DNA from: Isoptericola jiangsuensis
GTDB taxonomy: Bacteria; Actinomycetota; Actinomycetes; Actinomycetales; Cellulomonadaceae
Direction of reading: 5' to 3'
DNA length: 64,000 nt
Assembly (NCBI RefSeq): GCF_002563715.1
Contig: NZ_PDJJ01000001.1
Span: forward strand, 1,178,001 to 1,242,000
The notes beneath the pieces are model-generated. The model did no database searches. It was given only the letters and a program-made list of their open reading frames with translations, and had not been told where the DNA came from. The translations under genes and the position numbers were made by a program. Position 1 is the stretch's first letter, and each line of letters begins with the position of its first letter. Below are positions 33,400-42,786 of this stretch, in pieces.

Positions 33400-33407
33400 T
33401 GTGCCGC

Positions 33408-34919
33408 ATGTCACCCTGGGGCATGGCCACGACCACCACGCAGCGACCGGTCCCGCCCGCCCCGGCGGCGCCCGTCGACGCCGCCGAGCCGGACGCGCTG
33501 ACCATCGGACGACGGATCCGGCACCTGCGCGCGCGGCGCGGCATGACGCTGGGCGACCTCGCCGACGCCATCGGACGTGCACCGTCGCAGGTCTCGATGC
33601 TGGAGAACGGCAAGCGCGAACCGACCATCGCCCGATTGCAGGCCGTGGCCCGCGCGCTGGGCACCACGGTCGACGAGCTGCTGTCGCCGGAGGCACCGTC
33701 GCGGCGGGACGCGCTCGAGATCGAGCTGGAGCGCGTGCAAAGAGGGCCGCTCTTCTCGGCGCTCGGGGTGAAGTCGGTGCGGGTCGGCAAGTCGCTGCCG
33801 ACGGACGCCCTGGAGGCGATCGTGGCGCTCCAGGCGGAGCTGGAGCGGCTGCACTCCGAGCGGGCGCTCACCCCGGAGGAGGCCCGCCGCGCGAACACCG
33901 AGCTGCGTGCCGACATGCGCGCGCAGGACAACTACTTCCCCGACCTGGAGCTCGTGGCGCGGTCCCTGCTCGACGACGTCGGGCACACGCACGGCCCGGT
34001 GCCGCAGCGGGCCGCCGTGGAGATCGCCTCCCACCTGGGCTTCACCATCCACTACGAGTCGGACGTCCCGCACTCGACGCGCGCCGTCATCGACCAGCGG
34101 CACCGGCGCGTCTACCTGCCGAGCAACGGCATCCGCGGCCGCTCGGACGCGCGGTCGGCGCTGCTGCAGGCGTTGTCGTCGCACGTGCTCGAGCACACCG
34201 AGCCGCAGAGCTACGGCGAGTTCCTGCGGCAGCGGGTCGAGGCGAACTACCTGTGCGCGGCGCTGCTGCTGCCGGAGCGGGAGGCGGTGCGGCACCTGCG
34301 GGACGCGAAGGACGCCCGGGCGATCTCCATCGAGGACCTGCGGGACGCGTTCGCGGTCTCCTACGAGACGGCGGCGCACCGGTTCACGAACCTCGCGACG
34401 CGGCACCTGGGGATCGACGTGCACTTCATGAAGGTCCACGAGTCGGGAGCGATCCACAAGGCGTACGAGAACGACGGCGTGCGGTTCCCGGCGGACGCCC
34501 TGGGCACGGTGGAGGGGCAACACGTCTGCCGGCAGTGGACGGCGCGGGTGGTGTTCGGCATCGCCGACCGCCTCAGCCCGTACTACCAGTACACGGACAC
34601 CCCGACGGGCACGTACTGGTGCACCTCCCGGGTGACGGACACCCCGGACGGCCGGTTCTCGGTGAGCGTGGGCGTGCCGTACGCGCAGGTGAAGTGGTTC
34701 CTCGGCCGGGAGACGACGGCCCGGTCGACGTCGCGGTGCCCCGACGAGTCGTGCTGCCGTCGCCCGCGGGCGCCGCTCGCGCAGCGGTGGGACGGCCAGG
34801 CGTTCCCGAGCGCCCGCCCGCACGCGTCGATGCTCGCGGCGATGCCGTCGGGCGCGTTCCCGGGGGTGGACACCACGGAGGTGTACGAGTTCCTGGAGCG
34901 GCACGCGCCCCGGTCCTGA
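33408..34919 (+). CDS. ramB: RamB-like XRE/ScfR-type transcription regulator
   Basis: About 503 residues. An XRE helix-turn-helix lies at about 32-85 ([40 protein letters not shown]). A long middle region has the degenerate ImmA/IrrE-peptidase-like part ([28 protein letters not shown]), and the end carries the ScfR-type domain with paired Cys (RCPDESCC). RamB in Corynebacterium controls acetate and glyoxylate genes, and the position divergent from aceA supports the same role. ATG 33408 has AGAAGG 8 nt upstream; ATG 33423 is possible. A hairpin at the stop codon separates it from the convergent operon. Confidence 0.88.
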   Translation: MSPWGMATTTTQRPVPPAPAAPVDAAEPDALTIGRRIRHLRARRGMTLGDLADAIGRAPSQVSMLENGKREPTIARLQAVARALGTTVDELLSPEAPSRRDALEIELERVQRGPLFSALGVKSVRVGKSLPTDALEAIVALQAELERLHSERALTPEEARRANTELRADMRAQDNYFPDLELVARSLLDDVGHTHGPVPQRAAVEIASHLGFTIHYESDVPHSTRAVIDQRHRRVYLPSNGIRGRSDARSALLQALSSHVLEHTEPQSYGEFLRQRVEANYLCAALLLPEREAVRHLRDAKDARAISIEDLRDAFAVSYETAAHRFTNLATRHLGIDVHFMKVHESGAIHKAYENDGVRFPADALGTVEGQHVCRQWTARVVFGIADRLSPYYQYTDTPTGTYWCTSRVTDTPDGRFSVSVGVPYAQVKWFLGRETTARSTSRCPDESCCRRPRAPLAQRWDGQAFPSARPHASMLAAMPSGAFPGVDTTEVYEFLERHAPRS

Positions 34920-34932
34920 GCGGGGCGCGTGC
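34901..34932. terminator. 12-bp hairpin at the end of ramB
   Basis: GCACGCGCCCCG (34901-34912) pairs with CGGGGCGCGTGC (34921-34932) around the last codons and stop of the regulator. It lies just beyond the stop of the convergent thiolase gene and can act in both directions. Confidence 0.7.
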
Positions 34933-34938
34933 CGGCGG

Positions 34939-36165
34939 TCAGGCCTCCAGGAGGAGGGCGTCGCCCTGCCCGCCGCCGCCGCACAGCGCGACGACGGCGC
35001 GCACGCGCTCCTCGCCCGCCGCGCGGCGTCGCGCCAGCTCGTGCGCCGCGTGCACGGCGAGCCGCGCGCCGGACGCCCCGATGGGGTGGCCGAGCGAGAT
35101 GCCGCCGCCGTGCGGGTTGACGATGGCGGGGTCCAGCCCGAGCACGCGCGTGGACACGGCGGCCACGACCGCGAACGCCTCGTTGATCTCGACGTGGTCG
35201 AGGTCGGCGGCGCTCCAGCCCTGCCGGGCCAGGGCCGCGGTGATCGCGTTCGCCGGCTGCGAGTGCAGGGACGTGTCGGGCCCGGCGACCTGCCCGGCGG
35301 CCCGCACGGTCGCCAGCACCGGAACCCCCGCGGCCTGCGCCCGCGCGCGTGTGGTGAGCACGAGCGCGGCGGCGCCGTCGGAGATCTGCGACGCGTTCCC
35401 GGCGGTCACCGTGCCGTCGGGGGAGAACGCGGGGCGCAGGCGGGCGAGGGTCTCGACGGTGGTGTCGGGGCGGACGCCCTCGTCGGTGGTGACGACCACG
35501 GGCTCCCCGCGCCGCTGCGGGACGGCGACGGGCGCGAGCTCGGCGTCGAGCAGGCCGTCCTTCGCGGCGGCGGCCGCCCGCTGGTGCGAGGCCGCGGCGA
35601 GCGCGTCCTGGTCCTCGCGGGACACGAACACGTCCCCGGTGTTGTGCTGCTCGGTGCTCAGGCCCATGGCCTGGCCGTCGAACGCGTCGGAGAGACCGTC
35701 GCGGGCGATCGCGTCGAGCAGGGTCGCCTCCCCGTACCCGAACCCGGCCCGCGCACCGGGCAGCAGGTGGGGGGCGTTCGTCATGGACTCCTGCCCGCCG
35801 ACGAGCACGACCCCCGCCTCCCCGGTGCGGAGCAGACGGGCGCCGTCGATGACGGCGGTGAGGCCGGACAGGCACACCTTGTTGAGGGTGACGGCGGGGA
35901 CGCCGGGGGCGACACCCGCCGCGAGGGCGGTCTGCCTGGCCGGGTTCTGGCCGGCGCCGGCCTGCAGCACCTGGCCCACGAGGACGGCGTCGACGTCGGT
36001 GGCGAGGTCGCCCGCGGCGGCCAGCGCGGCCCGGGCGGCGACGGCGCCCAGGTCGACCGCGGTCAGGGGTGCCAGCGCCCCGCGCAGCCGTCCCTGGGGG
36101 GTGCGGGCGGCGGCCACGACGACGACGTCGTCGGGGGTGGGTGCGGTGGTGGGGTCGGCGGTCAT
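34939..36165 (-). CDS. Acetyl-CoA C-acyltransferase (thiolase)
   Basis: 408 residues. The acylated Cys is in LNKVCLSGLTAVIDGARLL near residue 92; the catalytic His is in GHPIGASGARL near 360 and the second Cys in CGGGGQGDALLL near the end. In this operon it most likely splits acetoacetyl-CoA into two acetyl-CoA (or beta-ketoadipyl-CoA, if the CoA transferase is of that type). The ATG overlaps the stop of the upstream hydrolase (ATGA). It is the last of 13 leftward genes. Confidence 0.93.
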   Translation of the reverse strand: MTADPTTAPTPDDVVVVAAARTPQGRLRGALAPLTAVDLGAVAARAALAAAGDLATDVDAVLVGQVLQAGAGQNPARQTALAAGVAPGVPAVTLNKVCLSGLTAVIDGARLLRTGEAGVVLVGGQESMTNAPHLLPGARAGFGYGEATLLDAIARDGLSDAFDGQAMGLSTEQHNTGDVFVSREDQDALAAASHQRAAAAAKDGLLDAELAPVAVPQRRGEPVVVTTDEGVRPDTTVETLARLRPAFSPDGTVTAGNASQISDGAAALVLTTRARAQAAGVPVLATVRAAGQVAGPDTSLHSQPANAITAALARQGWSAADLDHVEINEAFAVVAAVSTRVLGLDPAIVNPHGGGISLGHPIGASGARLAVHAAHELARRRAAGEERVRAVVALCGGGGQGDALLLEA

Positions 36166-37298
36166 CGGGCCATCTCCTCGTCGAGGGCGGGGCCGGGGTC
36201 GCCGGCCGCCGCGCCGGTGGGGGCCGCGGGGAGGGTGGCGCGCACGGCGTCGACGACGAGCGCGAGGACCTCCTGCGGGCGCTCGAGGTGCGGCGAGTGG
36301 CCGACGCCGTCGAGCACGACTTCACGGTACGCCCCGCCGCGGGTGGCGTAGGCGTCCAGCACGGCCCGGGTCTGCCCGACCATGGGCTGCGGCGGGCAGA
36401 CGTCCCGGCCGGGCCAGCCGGGGACGGCGCCGAGCTCGCCGAGTCGGGCGAGGTCGAGGGCGGACGTGTCGGACACGATCGCGTCCAACGCTCCCCGGAC
36501 CCACAGCACCGGCGGCTGCGGGGTGACCGCGGCGAAGCCGGACAGGTCGAGGTACCGGGGCGAGATCGCGTTGTTCATGCCGCGGGTGCCCGGGGCGACG
36601 CCCGGCCAGTGCTCCGACGTCGTGGTGTCGCCGGGGTAGTGGTCGTCGCCGGTGCGGGTGCTGAGCACCGAGTCGAGCAGCGCCTCCTCGCCGGCGGCGA
36701 TCGTCGTGGGGTCGGCGACGTAGAAGGCCCGCAGCACGCCGCGCGGCGACCCGGGGTCGTCGGAGCGGTCGCCCGCGGCGATCGCGGCGACGAACGCGGG
36801 GTTGGCGGTGCCGCCGCCGGACCCGGCGTGGTCGGGCGCCGTGGGGGTGCCCGCGAGGTCGCGGGTGCCACCGAACCCGTACGGCGACATGGGCGCCTCG
36901 AGCACGAGGCCCGCGAACCGGGTGGCGTCGTCGATCGCGAGCCGGAGCACGACGCCGGCGCCGGCCGAGTGGCCGAGCGCCGTGAGCGGCGGCGCGCCCG
37001 CCGCGGCCAGACCGAGCGCGTCGACGACCGCGGTGACGTCGTCGGCGAGGTCGCGCAGGCCGCGGGTCGCGTCGATCGGCAGGGGGTCGCTGTCCCCGAA
37101 CCCCCGCAGGTCGACGGCGACGCCGCGCACGTCGGCGGGCAGCGCGGCGAGCAGGTCGGTGAAGAACGCGGACGACGAGCAGTTGCCGTGCACGCACAGC
37201 AGGGTGGCCGTCGCGCCCTCGTCGGGGCCCGTGTCGCGCACGTGGAAGCTGCCGCGCGCCGTGGCGACGTCCGCGCGGTGCAGCGGGCGGCCGCTCAC
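36162..37298 (-). CDS. Alpha/beta hydrolase 1
   Basis: 378 residues. The nucleophile elbow is GHSAGAG, preceded by the oxyanion strand [14 protein letters not shown]; the acid is in [12 protein letters not shown] and the His in [12 protein letters not shown] complete catalytic triad is therefore visible. An insert of about 90 residues (from [12 protein letters not shown] onward) forms a cap. In context it could release a hydroxyacid from an ester or short oligomer. The GTG overlaps the CoA-transferase stop as GTGA. Exact substrate unknown. Confidence 0.88.
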   Translation of the reverse strand: MSGRPLHRADVATARGSFHVRDTGPDEGATATLLCVHGNCSSSAFFTDLLAALPADVRGVAVDLRGFGDSDPLPIDATRGLRDLADDVTAVVDALGLAAAGAPPLTALGHSAGAGVVLRLAIDDATRFAGLVLEAPMSPYGFGGTRDLAGTPTAPDHAGSGGGTANPAFVAAIAAGDRSDDPGSPRGVLRAFYVADPTTIAAGEEALLDSVLSTRTGDDHYPGDTTTSEHWPGVAPGTRGMNNAISPRYLDLSGFAAVTPQPPVLWVRGALDAIVSDTSALDLARLGELGAVPGWPGRDVCPPQPMVGQTRAVLDAYATRGGAYREVVLDGVGHSPHLERPQEVLALVVDAVRATLPAAPTGAAAGDPGPALDEEMAR

Positions 37299-37996
37299 GC
37301 GTCCTCCCCGACCGCGGCGGGCGGGCGCAGGGCGTGCGGGGCGGCGGCGAGCGGCGCGTCGTCGAGCTCGACGGTCAGCGGCGGCTCGGTCGCGGCGCGC
37401 ACCTCGTCGACGGTGACGCCCGGTGCGGTCTGGCGCAGCACCAGCCCGGCGTCGGTCACGTCGATCACCGCCAGGTCGGTGATGACGCGGTGCACCACTG
37501 CGCGTCCGGTGAGCGGCAGGGTGCACTCGTCGACGATCTTCGGCGAGCCGTCGCGGGCGGTGTGCTCCATGAGGACGATGAGCCGCGCCGCGCCGTGCAC
37601 GAGGTCCATGGCGCCGCCGGGACCCTTGACCATCTTGCCGGGGATCATCCAGTTGGCGAGGTCGCCGGCCGCGGACACCTGCATGGCGCCGAGCACGGCC
37701 GCGTCGATCTTGCCGCCGCGGATCATGCCGAAGCTCAGCGCCGAGTCGAAGAACGCGGCACCGGGCAGGGTGGTGACCGTCTGCTTGCCGGCGTTGATGA
37801 GGTCGGGGTCGACCTCGTCCTCGGTGGGGAACGGCCCGACGCCGAGGATCCCGTTCTCCGACTGGAGCACCAGGTGCTTGTCGGCGGGCACGTGGTTGGG
37901 GATCAGGGTCGGCAGGCCGATCCCGAGGTTGACGTACCAGCCGTCCAGCAGCTCGGCCGCCGCCCGGGCGGCCATCTCGTCGCGGGTGAGCGCCAT
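37295..37996 (-). CDS. 3-oxoacid CoA-transferase subunit B
   Basis: 233 residues. The N-terminus [18 protein letters not shown] and the catalytic Glu in [11 protein letters not shown] (near residue 47) identify the beta subunit of the acetoacetate/oxoadipate CoA-transferase family. It works with the alpha subunit encoded directly upstream, 3 bp away. It moves CoA from succinyl-CoA to acetoacetate, or to oxoadipate in related enzymes; the 3-hydroxybutyrate dehydrogenase in the same operon favours acetoacetate. The end overlaps the hydrolase gene. Confidence 0.93.
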   Translation of the reverse strand: MALTRDEMAARAAAELLDGWYVNLGIGLPTLIPNHVPADKHLVLQSENGILGVGPFPTEDEVDPDLINAGKQTVTTLPGAAFFDSALSFGMIRGGKIDAAVLGAMQVSAAGDLANWMIPGKMVKGPGGAMDLVHGAARLIVLMEHTARDGSPKIVDECTLPLTGRAVVHRVITDLAVIDVTDAGLVLRQTAPGVTVDEVRAATEPPLTVELDDAPLAAAPHALRPPAAVGEDA

Positions 37997-37999
37997 CGC

Positions 38000-38842
38000 T
38001 CAGTCCTCCTTCCGGGTGGTGGCGGTCTCGGGCTCGCGCACGGTGCGTCGCTCGATGCGCTTGGGCGCGTCGGGGCCGACCACGACCACCCGGTGCACGA
38101 ACACGCCGGGCAGGTGGACGGCGTCCGGGTCGATGTCGCCCGGCTCGACGAGCTCCTCGACCTGGGCGATGCAGACGCGACCCGCCATCGCGGCCAGCGG
38201 GGAGAAGTTCCGGGCCGAGCGGTGGAACACGAGGTTGCCGAACCGGTCGCCCTTCGCCGCGTGCACCAGCGCGAAGTCGGTGGTGATCGCCTCCTCGAGG
38301 ACGAACTCCTGCTCCCGCACGCCGTCGGCGCCCGCGACGGGGAACGTCCGCACCTCCTTCGGCGCGCTGGCCTGCGCGACGCCGCCCGCGCCGTCGTAGC
38401 GCTGCGGCAGGCCGCCCTCGGCGACCTGCGTGCCCACGCCGGTCCGGGTGAAGAACGCGGCGACGCCGGAGCCGCCCGCGCGCAGCTTCTCCGCGAGGGT
38501 GCCCTGCGGCGTCAGCTCGACCTCGAGCTCGCCGGACAGGAACTGCCGCTCGAACTCCTTGTTCTCGCCCACGTACGACGACGTCATCTTGCGGATGCGC
38601 CCGGCGCCCAGCAGCACGCCGAGGCCCCAGTCGTCGACCCCGCAGTTGTTGCTCACGACCGACAGGTCGCGGGTGCCCTGGGCGAGCAGCGCCTCGATGA
38701 GCGCGATCGGGTTGCCGCAGAGCCCGAACCCGCCGACGGCGAGCGACGCGCCGTCCGAGACGTCGGCGACGGCCTCGGCGGCGCTGCCGACGACCTTGTC
38801 GAGCCCGGTCGGCTCGGCGGTCGGGGGAGTGGGTGTGCTCAT
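38000..38842 (-). CDS. 3-oxoacid CoA-transferase subunit A
   Basis: 280 residues. The N-terminal glycine motif AVGGFGLCGNPIALIEAL, then VVSNNCGVDDWGLGVLL, KMTSSYVGENKEFERQFLSGELEVELTPQGTLAEKLRAGG (read across 95-135) and FALVHAAKGDRFGNLVFHRSARNF identify the alpha subunit. It pairs with subunit B to activate acetoacetate as its CoA ester. The ATG overlaps the stop of hydrolase 2 (ATGA), so expression is coupled. Confidence 0.93.
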   Translation of the reverse strand: MSTPTPPTAEPTGLDKVVGSAAEAVADVSDGASLAVGGFGLCGNPIALIEALLAQGTRDLSVVSNNCGVDDWGLGVLLGAGRIRKMTSSYVGENKEFERQFLSGELEVELTPQGTLAEKLRAGGSGVAAFFTRTGVGTQVAEGGLPQRYDGAGGVAQASAPKEVRTFPVAGADGVREQEFVLEEAITTDFALVHAAKGDRFGNLVFHRSARNFSPLAAMAGRVCIAQVEELVEPGDIDPDAVHLPGVFVHRVVVVGPDAPKRIERRTVREPETATTRKED

Positions 38843-39816
38843 CGGACCTCCTTCGTGGGGGCGCCCAGCAGGGCGCGCGTCTCGGCCGCGACGGCGGCGC
38901 TGCCGTCGGTGCCCATGACGATCGTGTAGTGGTTGACGTCGGGGACGTCGCGGGGCCGCAGCGCCGGGACCCGTGAGGTCCAGGTTGCCAGGTGCTCGGG
39001 CGGGTAGAGGGGCGCGGGGTCGTCGAGCAGGCCGCGGGGCGCCCGCAGCACGACCGTCGGCCGGTCGAGCCGGTCGAGCGCGGCGGCGACCGGGCCGTCG
39101 CCGTGCAGGTCGAGGGAGTCGGCGGCCACGGCCCCGGCGTCGCTCGCCGGGCGCAGGCCGCCGGGGGCGGGCACGAGGTCGTAGTCGACGTAGTCGAGCA
39201 CGGCGGGTCCCAGGAGGTCGGCGAACGCGGGGTGCTGCGCCCAGAACTCCCGGTAGGCGCCGACGTCGGGGAACGTGCGCTGCAGGCGTTCGGCGGCCGG
39301 CCCCAGGACCGCGGCGAGGCGTGCGGCCGGCGGCGCGTCCGGGTCGACGCCAGGGGGGTCGGGCAGCGGCACGCCGCCGTCCACGAGCAGCAGCCCCGCG
39401 ACGAGGCCGGGGTGCCGGTCGGCGAGCACCACCGAGACGAACGCCCCCATCGAGTGCCCCACGACCACGACCGGCGCCCCGGCGACGGCGCGGACGACCG
39501 CGGCGACGTCGTCGGCGTGCCGCACCATGCCGAACGGGCCGGGCAGGGTGTTGCTGCGCCCCCGTCCCCGCAGGTCGGGGGCGACGACCCGGACCCCAGC
39601 CAGCTCGCCGACGAGCGTGGTCCACGCCCGGTGCGAGGCGGTGATGCCGTGCACGGCGAGCACCGTCGGGGCGTCGTCCACCGGCTCGCCGGCGGCGTCG
39701 ACGGCGTCCCACACGCCGACCCGCAGCGGGCCGCCGTCGACGGCCACGTCGAGGGCGCGGTAGCGGTGGCCGGGCACCGTCTCGTGCGCGGCCGCGGCGC
39801 GCACCGGCGCTGTCAC
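38839..39816 (-). CDS. Alpha/beta hydrolase 2
   Basis: 325 residues. The nucleophile elbow is VVGHSMGAF, the oxyanion strand LAVHGITASHRAW, and the likely catalytic His is in VPDVNHYTIVM near the end. The fold resembles 3-oxoadipate enol-lactonase and small esterases. Since no other aromatic-ring genes are near, an esterase or hydroxybutyrate-oligomer role is more likely. GTG 39816 overlaps the dehydrogenase stop as GTGA. The presence of two distinct hydrolases in one operon suggests an esterified or oligomeric imported substrate. Confidence 0.87.
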   Translation of the reverse strand: MTAPVRAAAAHETVPGHRYRALDVAVDGGPLRVGVWDAVDAAGEPVDDAPTVLAVHGITASHRAWTTLVGELAGVRVVAPDLRGRGRSNTLPGPFGMVRHADDVAAVVRAVAGAPVVVVGHSMGAFVSVVLADRHPGLVAGLLLVDGGVPLPDPPGVDPDAPPAARLAAVLGPAAERLQRTFPDVGAYREFWAQHPAFADLLGPAVLDYVDYDLVPAPGGLRPASDAGAVAADSLDLHGDGPVAAALDRLDRPTVVLRAPRGLLDDPAPLYPPEHLATWTSRVPALRPRDVPDVNHYTIVMGTDGSAAVAAETRALLGAPTKEVR

Positions 39817-40568
39817 CGGGCGCTCCAGCCGCCGTCGACCGTCCACGACCCGCCGGTCACCAGGGACGCGCTCGGCCCGGTCAGCCAGGTGACGAGGTCC
39901 GCGATCTCGGCGGGCTCGGCGAGCCGCTTGATCGCGGACTCGGTGAGCAGGACCTTCTCCAGCACCTCGTCCTCGGGGATCTGGTGGACGCGCGCCTGGT
40001 CGGCGATCTGCTTCTCCACCAGCGGGGTGCGGACGTACCCGGGGTTGACGCACGTGCTGGTCACGCCGTGCGGGCCGCCCTCCAGGGCCGTCACCTTCGA
40101 CAGGCCCTCCAGGCCGTGCTTCGCCGCGACGTACGCCGACTTGAAGGGTGACGCCACCAGACCGTGCACGGACGACACGTTGACGATCCGGCCCCACCCG
40201 CGCTCGTACATCCTCGGCAGCGCGGCCCGCACCAGGAGGAACGGCGCCTCCAGCATGACGCGCTGGATGAGCCGGAACGCCTCCGGGTCGAACTTCTCGA
40301 TGGGGCTGACCCGCTGGATCCCGGCGTTGTTGACCAGCACGTCCACGTCGAGGACGAGGTCGTCGAGGGCCGTGGTGTCCGACAGGTCGACCACCCACGC
40401 CTCGCCGCCGACCTGGTCCGCGACGCGCGCCGCGGCGTCCGCGTCGACGTCCGCGACGACCACGTGCGCGCCGCGCGCCGCCAGCGCCGCGGCGCACGCG
40501 GCCCCGATGCCGCTGCCCGCGCCCGTGACGAGGGCGCGACGCCCGGTGAGGTGCTTCTCGTCGCTCAT
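39813..40568 (-). CDS. bdhA: 3-hydroxybutyrate dehydrogenase (SDR family)
   Basis: 251 residues, the length of D-3-hydroxybutyrate dehydrogenase. Cofactor motif TGAGSGIG, NNAG, and the catalytic Ser-Tyr-Lys in SSVHGLVASPFKSAYVAAKHG (Ser near 136, Tyr near 149). The stretch NPGYVRTPLVEKQIADQA is characteristic of this dehydrogenase subgroup rather than general SDRs. It oxidises 3-hydroxybutyrate to acetoacetate, which the CoA-transferase and thiolase then process. The ATG overlaps the TetR stop (ATGA). Confidence 0.92.
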   Translation of the reverse strand: MSDEKHLTGRRALVTGAGSGIGAACAAALAARGAHVVVADVDADAAARVADQVGGEAWVVDLSDTTALDDLVLDVDVLVNNAGIQRVSPIEKFDPEAFRLIQRVMLEAPFLLVRAALPRMYERGWGRIVNVSSVHGLVASPFKSAYVAAKHGLEGLSKVTALEGGPHGVTSTCVNPGYVRTPLVEKQIADQARVHQIPEDEVLEKVLLTESAIKRLAEPAEIADLVTWLTGPSASLVTGGSWTVDGGWSAR

Positions 40569-41257
40569 GGGGTGGGTCCTTCCTGGGTGGGGTCGTCGGC
40601 GGCCGGCCCGGGGGACGGTGCCCGGTGGGGCGCCAGCGCCCGCTCGATGAACAGCATGGTCTGGTCGAACACGTCGTCGGGGATCTCCGGCAGGCGGCCG
40701 TCGGCGCCGGGCCCGCCGGCGTCGGCCGGGCCGTCGGCCCCGCCCCACAGCACCCAGCGCATCCCCACGATCTCGCCGATGCCCATGAGGGCCCAGGCGG
40801 CGACCGTCGGGTCGACGTCCCCCACCTCGTCGTCGGCGCGGGCCTTCTCCAGCCCGGTCACGTAGCCGGACACGATCTTCTGGTAGTGGCGGCGCAGGGC
40901 GTCCGGCGCCACGAACTCGGCCTGCCGGATCACCCGGTACAGCGCCGGGTGCTCCGCGGTGAAGCGGAAGAACGCCCGGAAGCCGGCCCGCTCCGCCTCC
41001 AGGCGGGTCGTGGCCTGCGAGCTCGCCTCGTTCATGGCGTGCCGCACCCGCTGGTTGAGGTCGTCCACCAGCTCGGTGAACACCGCGTGCTTGCCGTCGA
41101 AGTACAGGTAGAACGTGCCCATCGCGACACCGGCGGCCTCGGTGATCTTCACGATCGACGCCTCGTGGTAGCCGAGGTCGGCGAACACCTGCTCGGCGGC
41201 GGCGAGGATCTTCGCGCGGGTCCGGTTCCCGCGGGCGGTGCGGGGCGGGGTGCTCAT
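40565..41257 (-). CDS. TetR family regulator inside the operon
   Basis: 230 residues. The N-terminal helix-turn-helix (residues 10-58) reads RAKILAAAEQVFADLGYHEASIVKITEAAGVAMGTFYLYFDGK, a clear TetR_N. The ligand domain is helical (FFRFTAEHPALYRVIRQAEFV). It is encoded between the acyl-CoA synthetase and the dehydrogenase with 4-nt overlaps on both sides, so it is made from the operon it probably controls. A short GTCA-AACA-TGAC repeat before livK (47565-47576) is a possible but weak operator. Confidence 0.92.
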   Translation of the reverse strand: MSTPPRTARGNRTRAKILAAAEQVFADLGYHEASIVKITEAAGVAMGTFYLYFDGKHAVFTELVDDLNQRVRHAMNEASSQATTRLEAERAGFRAFFRFTAEHPALYRVIRQAEFVAPDALRRHYQKIVSGYVTGLEKARADDEVGDVDPTVAAWALMGIGEIVGMRWVLWGGADGPADAGGPGADGRLPEIPDDVFDQTMLFIERALAPHRAPSPGPAADDPTQEGPTP

Positions 41258-42786
41258 CGGGCCTCCTGCGGGCGTCGGGCACGCAGCGCGTGCCGGGGGA
41301 TCTTGTCGAGGGAGGTGCGGGGCAGCCGGTCGACCAGCTCCACGTGGTGCGGCACCTTGAACGCGGCCAGCTCGGCCCGGCAGAACGCCAGGAGGTCCTC
41401 GGTGTCGGTGGGACGGTCGGTCCGCGCCACGACGAACGCCCGGCCCACCTCGCCCCACCGCTCGTCCGGGACACCGACGACGGCGGCCTCCACGACACCC
41501 GGGTGCCGGCGCAGCACCCCCTCGACCTCGGCGGGGCTGACGTTCTCCCCGCCCACGATGTACAGGTCCTTGAGGCGGTCCACCACCCGGTGGTAGCCGT
41601 CGGCGTCGCGCTCCACGAGGTCCCCGGTGCGCAGCCAGCCGCCCGCGAAGGCGGCCGCGGTGGCCTCCGGGTCGCGGAAGTACCCGGCGAACACGCCCGG
41701 TCCCCGCACCAGCAGCTCGCCCGTCGCCGCGCCGTCCAGGTGCTCGCCCGTCACCGGGTCGGCCAGCGCCACGTCGACGTGCGGGTACGGCTTGCCCGCC
41801 GAGCCGGGGCGCTCGCGGGCCTCGTCGTCGGGCAGGCAGAGCACGTTCGGCCCGGCCTCGGTGAGCCCGTACCCCTGGGTGAGGGCGACGCCGCGGCGGT
41901 GCCAGGTGCGCAGCAGGGGTTCCGGCATGGGGGCGCCGCCGACGACGGCGGTGCGCAACGACGTGAGGTCGGCGGCGGCGAACCCGGGGTGCGCGGCCAG
42001 CATGAGGTACTGGGTGGGCACGCCCATCATCGTGGTGACCCGCCGCTCGGCGAGGAGCTGGAGCACCCGCTCGGGCTCGAACGTGCGCTCCAGGACGACG
42101 CGGGCCCCGCTCCACCAGGCGAGCAGCGGCTGGATGTTCCAGCCGCCGGCGTGGAACTGCGGCAGGACGGACAGCACGACGTCGTCGTGGGACATCTCGA
42201 CGGTGCGGGAGAACGCGAGGTTGGTCCAGAAGCAGCTCGCGTGGGTGAGCAGCGCACCCTTGGGGCGCCCGGACGTCCCGGACGTGAACAGCAGGAGCAG
42301 GGGGTCGTCGTCGCGCACCTCGCGGCGGGCCGGGGCGGGGTCGCGGCGCCGGGTGGGTGGCGGGACGGCGGCCTCGACGCCGGAGCGGCCGAGGCCGGTC
42401 GTGGCGGGCGGCAGCGCGAGCCGTTCGAGCGCGGTGGCGGCGAGCGTGGCGAACTCCTGCTCGACCAGGACGAGGGCCGGGTCGGACCGGTCGAGCTGCT
42501 CGGCGAGCTCGCGCGGGGACAGCCGCCACGACAGGGGTGCCAGCACGAGGCCCGCCTGCGCGCAGGCGAAGAACAGCACGACCTGGTCGGCGCTGTTGCC
42601 GGTGACGGTCGCGACGCGGTCCCCGACGCCGTACCCGGCGTCGGCGAACGCGGCGGCCAGCCGGGTCGCGCGGTCGTCGAGGTCCCGGTAGGTCAGGGTG
42701 ACGCCGCGGTCGTCGACGGCGACGCGGTGCGGCGTGGCGGTGGCCCGGTCGCGGGTCCAGCGACCCAGGGTGTGCAGACCGGTCAT
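41254..42786 (-). CDS. Acyl-CoA synthetase (AMP-forming)
   Basis: 510 residues. ATP-binding P-loop LLLFTSGTSGRPKGALLTH, the core YGLTEAGPNVL, GELLVRGPGVFAGYF, GGWLRTGDLVERDADGYHRVVDRLKDL and the final Lys region LPRTSLDKIPR are all present in order. It activates a carboxylic acid to its CoA ester. In this operon the acid could be a hydroxyalkanoate or another short- to medium-chain acid taken up by the Liv-type transporter. The ATG overlaps the livM stop, and the stop overlaps the TetR start. Confidence 0.93.
   Translation of the reverse strand: MTGLHTLGRWTRDRATATPHRVAVDDRGVTLTYRDLDDRATRLAAAFADAGYGVGDRVATVTGNSADQVVLFFACAQAGLVLAPLSWRLSPRELAEQLDRSDPALVLVEQEFATLAATALERLALPPATTGLGRSGVEAAVPPPTRRRDPAPARREVRDDDPLLLLFTSGTSGRPKGALLTHASCFWTNLAFSRTVEMSHDDVVLSVLPQFHAGGWNIQPLLAWWSGARVVLERTFEPERVLQLLAERRVTTMMGVPTQYLMLAAHPGFAAADLTSLRTAVVGGAPMPEPLLRTWHRRGVALTQGYGLTEAGPNVLCLPDDEARERPGSAGKPYPHVDVALADPVTGEHLDGAATGELLVRGPGVFAGYFRDPEATAAAFAGGWLRTGDLVERDADGYHRVVDRLKDLYIVGGENVSPAEVEGVLRRHPGVVEAAVVGVPDERWGEVGRAFVVARTDRPTDTEDLLAFCRAELAAFKVPHHVELVDRLPRTSLDKIPRHALRARRPQEAR

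Noticed and set aside
34939-39816. Protocatechuate/beta-ketoadipate pathway
   Set aside because: The CoA-transferase, thiolase and a lactonase-like hydrolase would fit, but no ring-cleavage or muconate genes are present, while 3-hydroxybutyrate dehydrogenase is.
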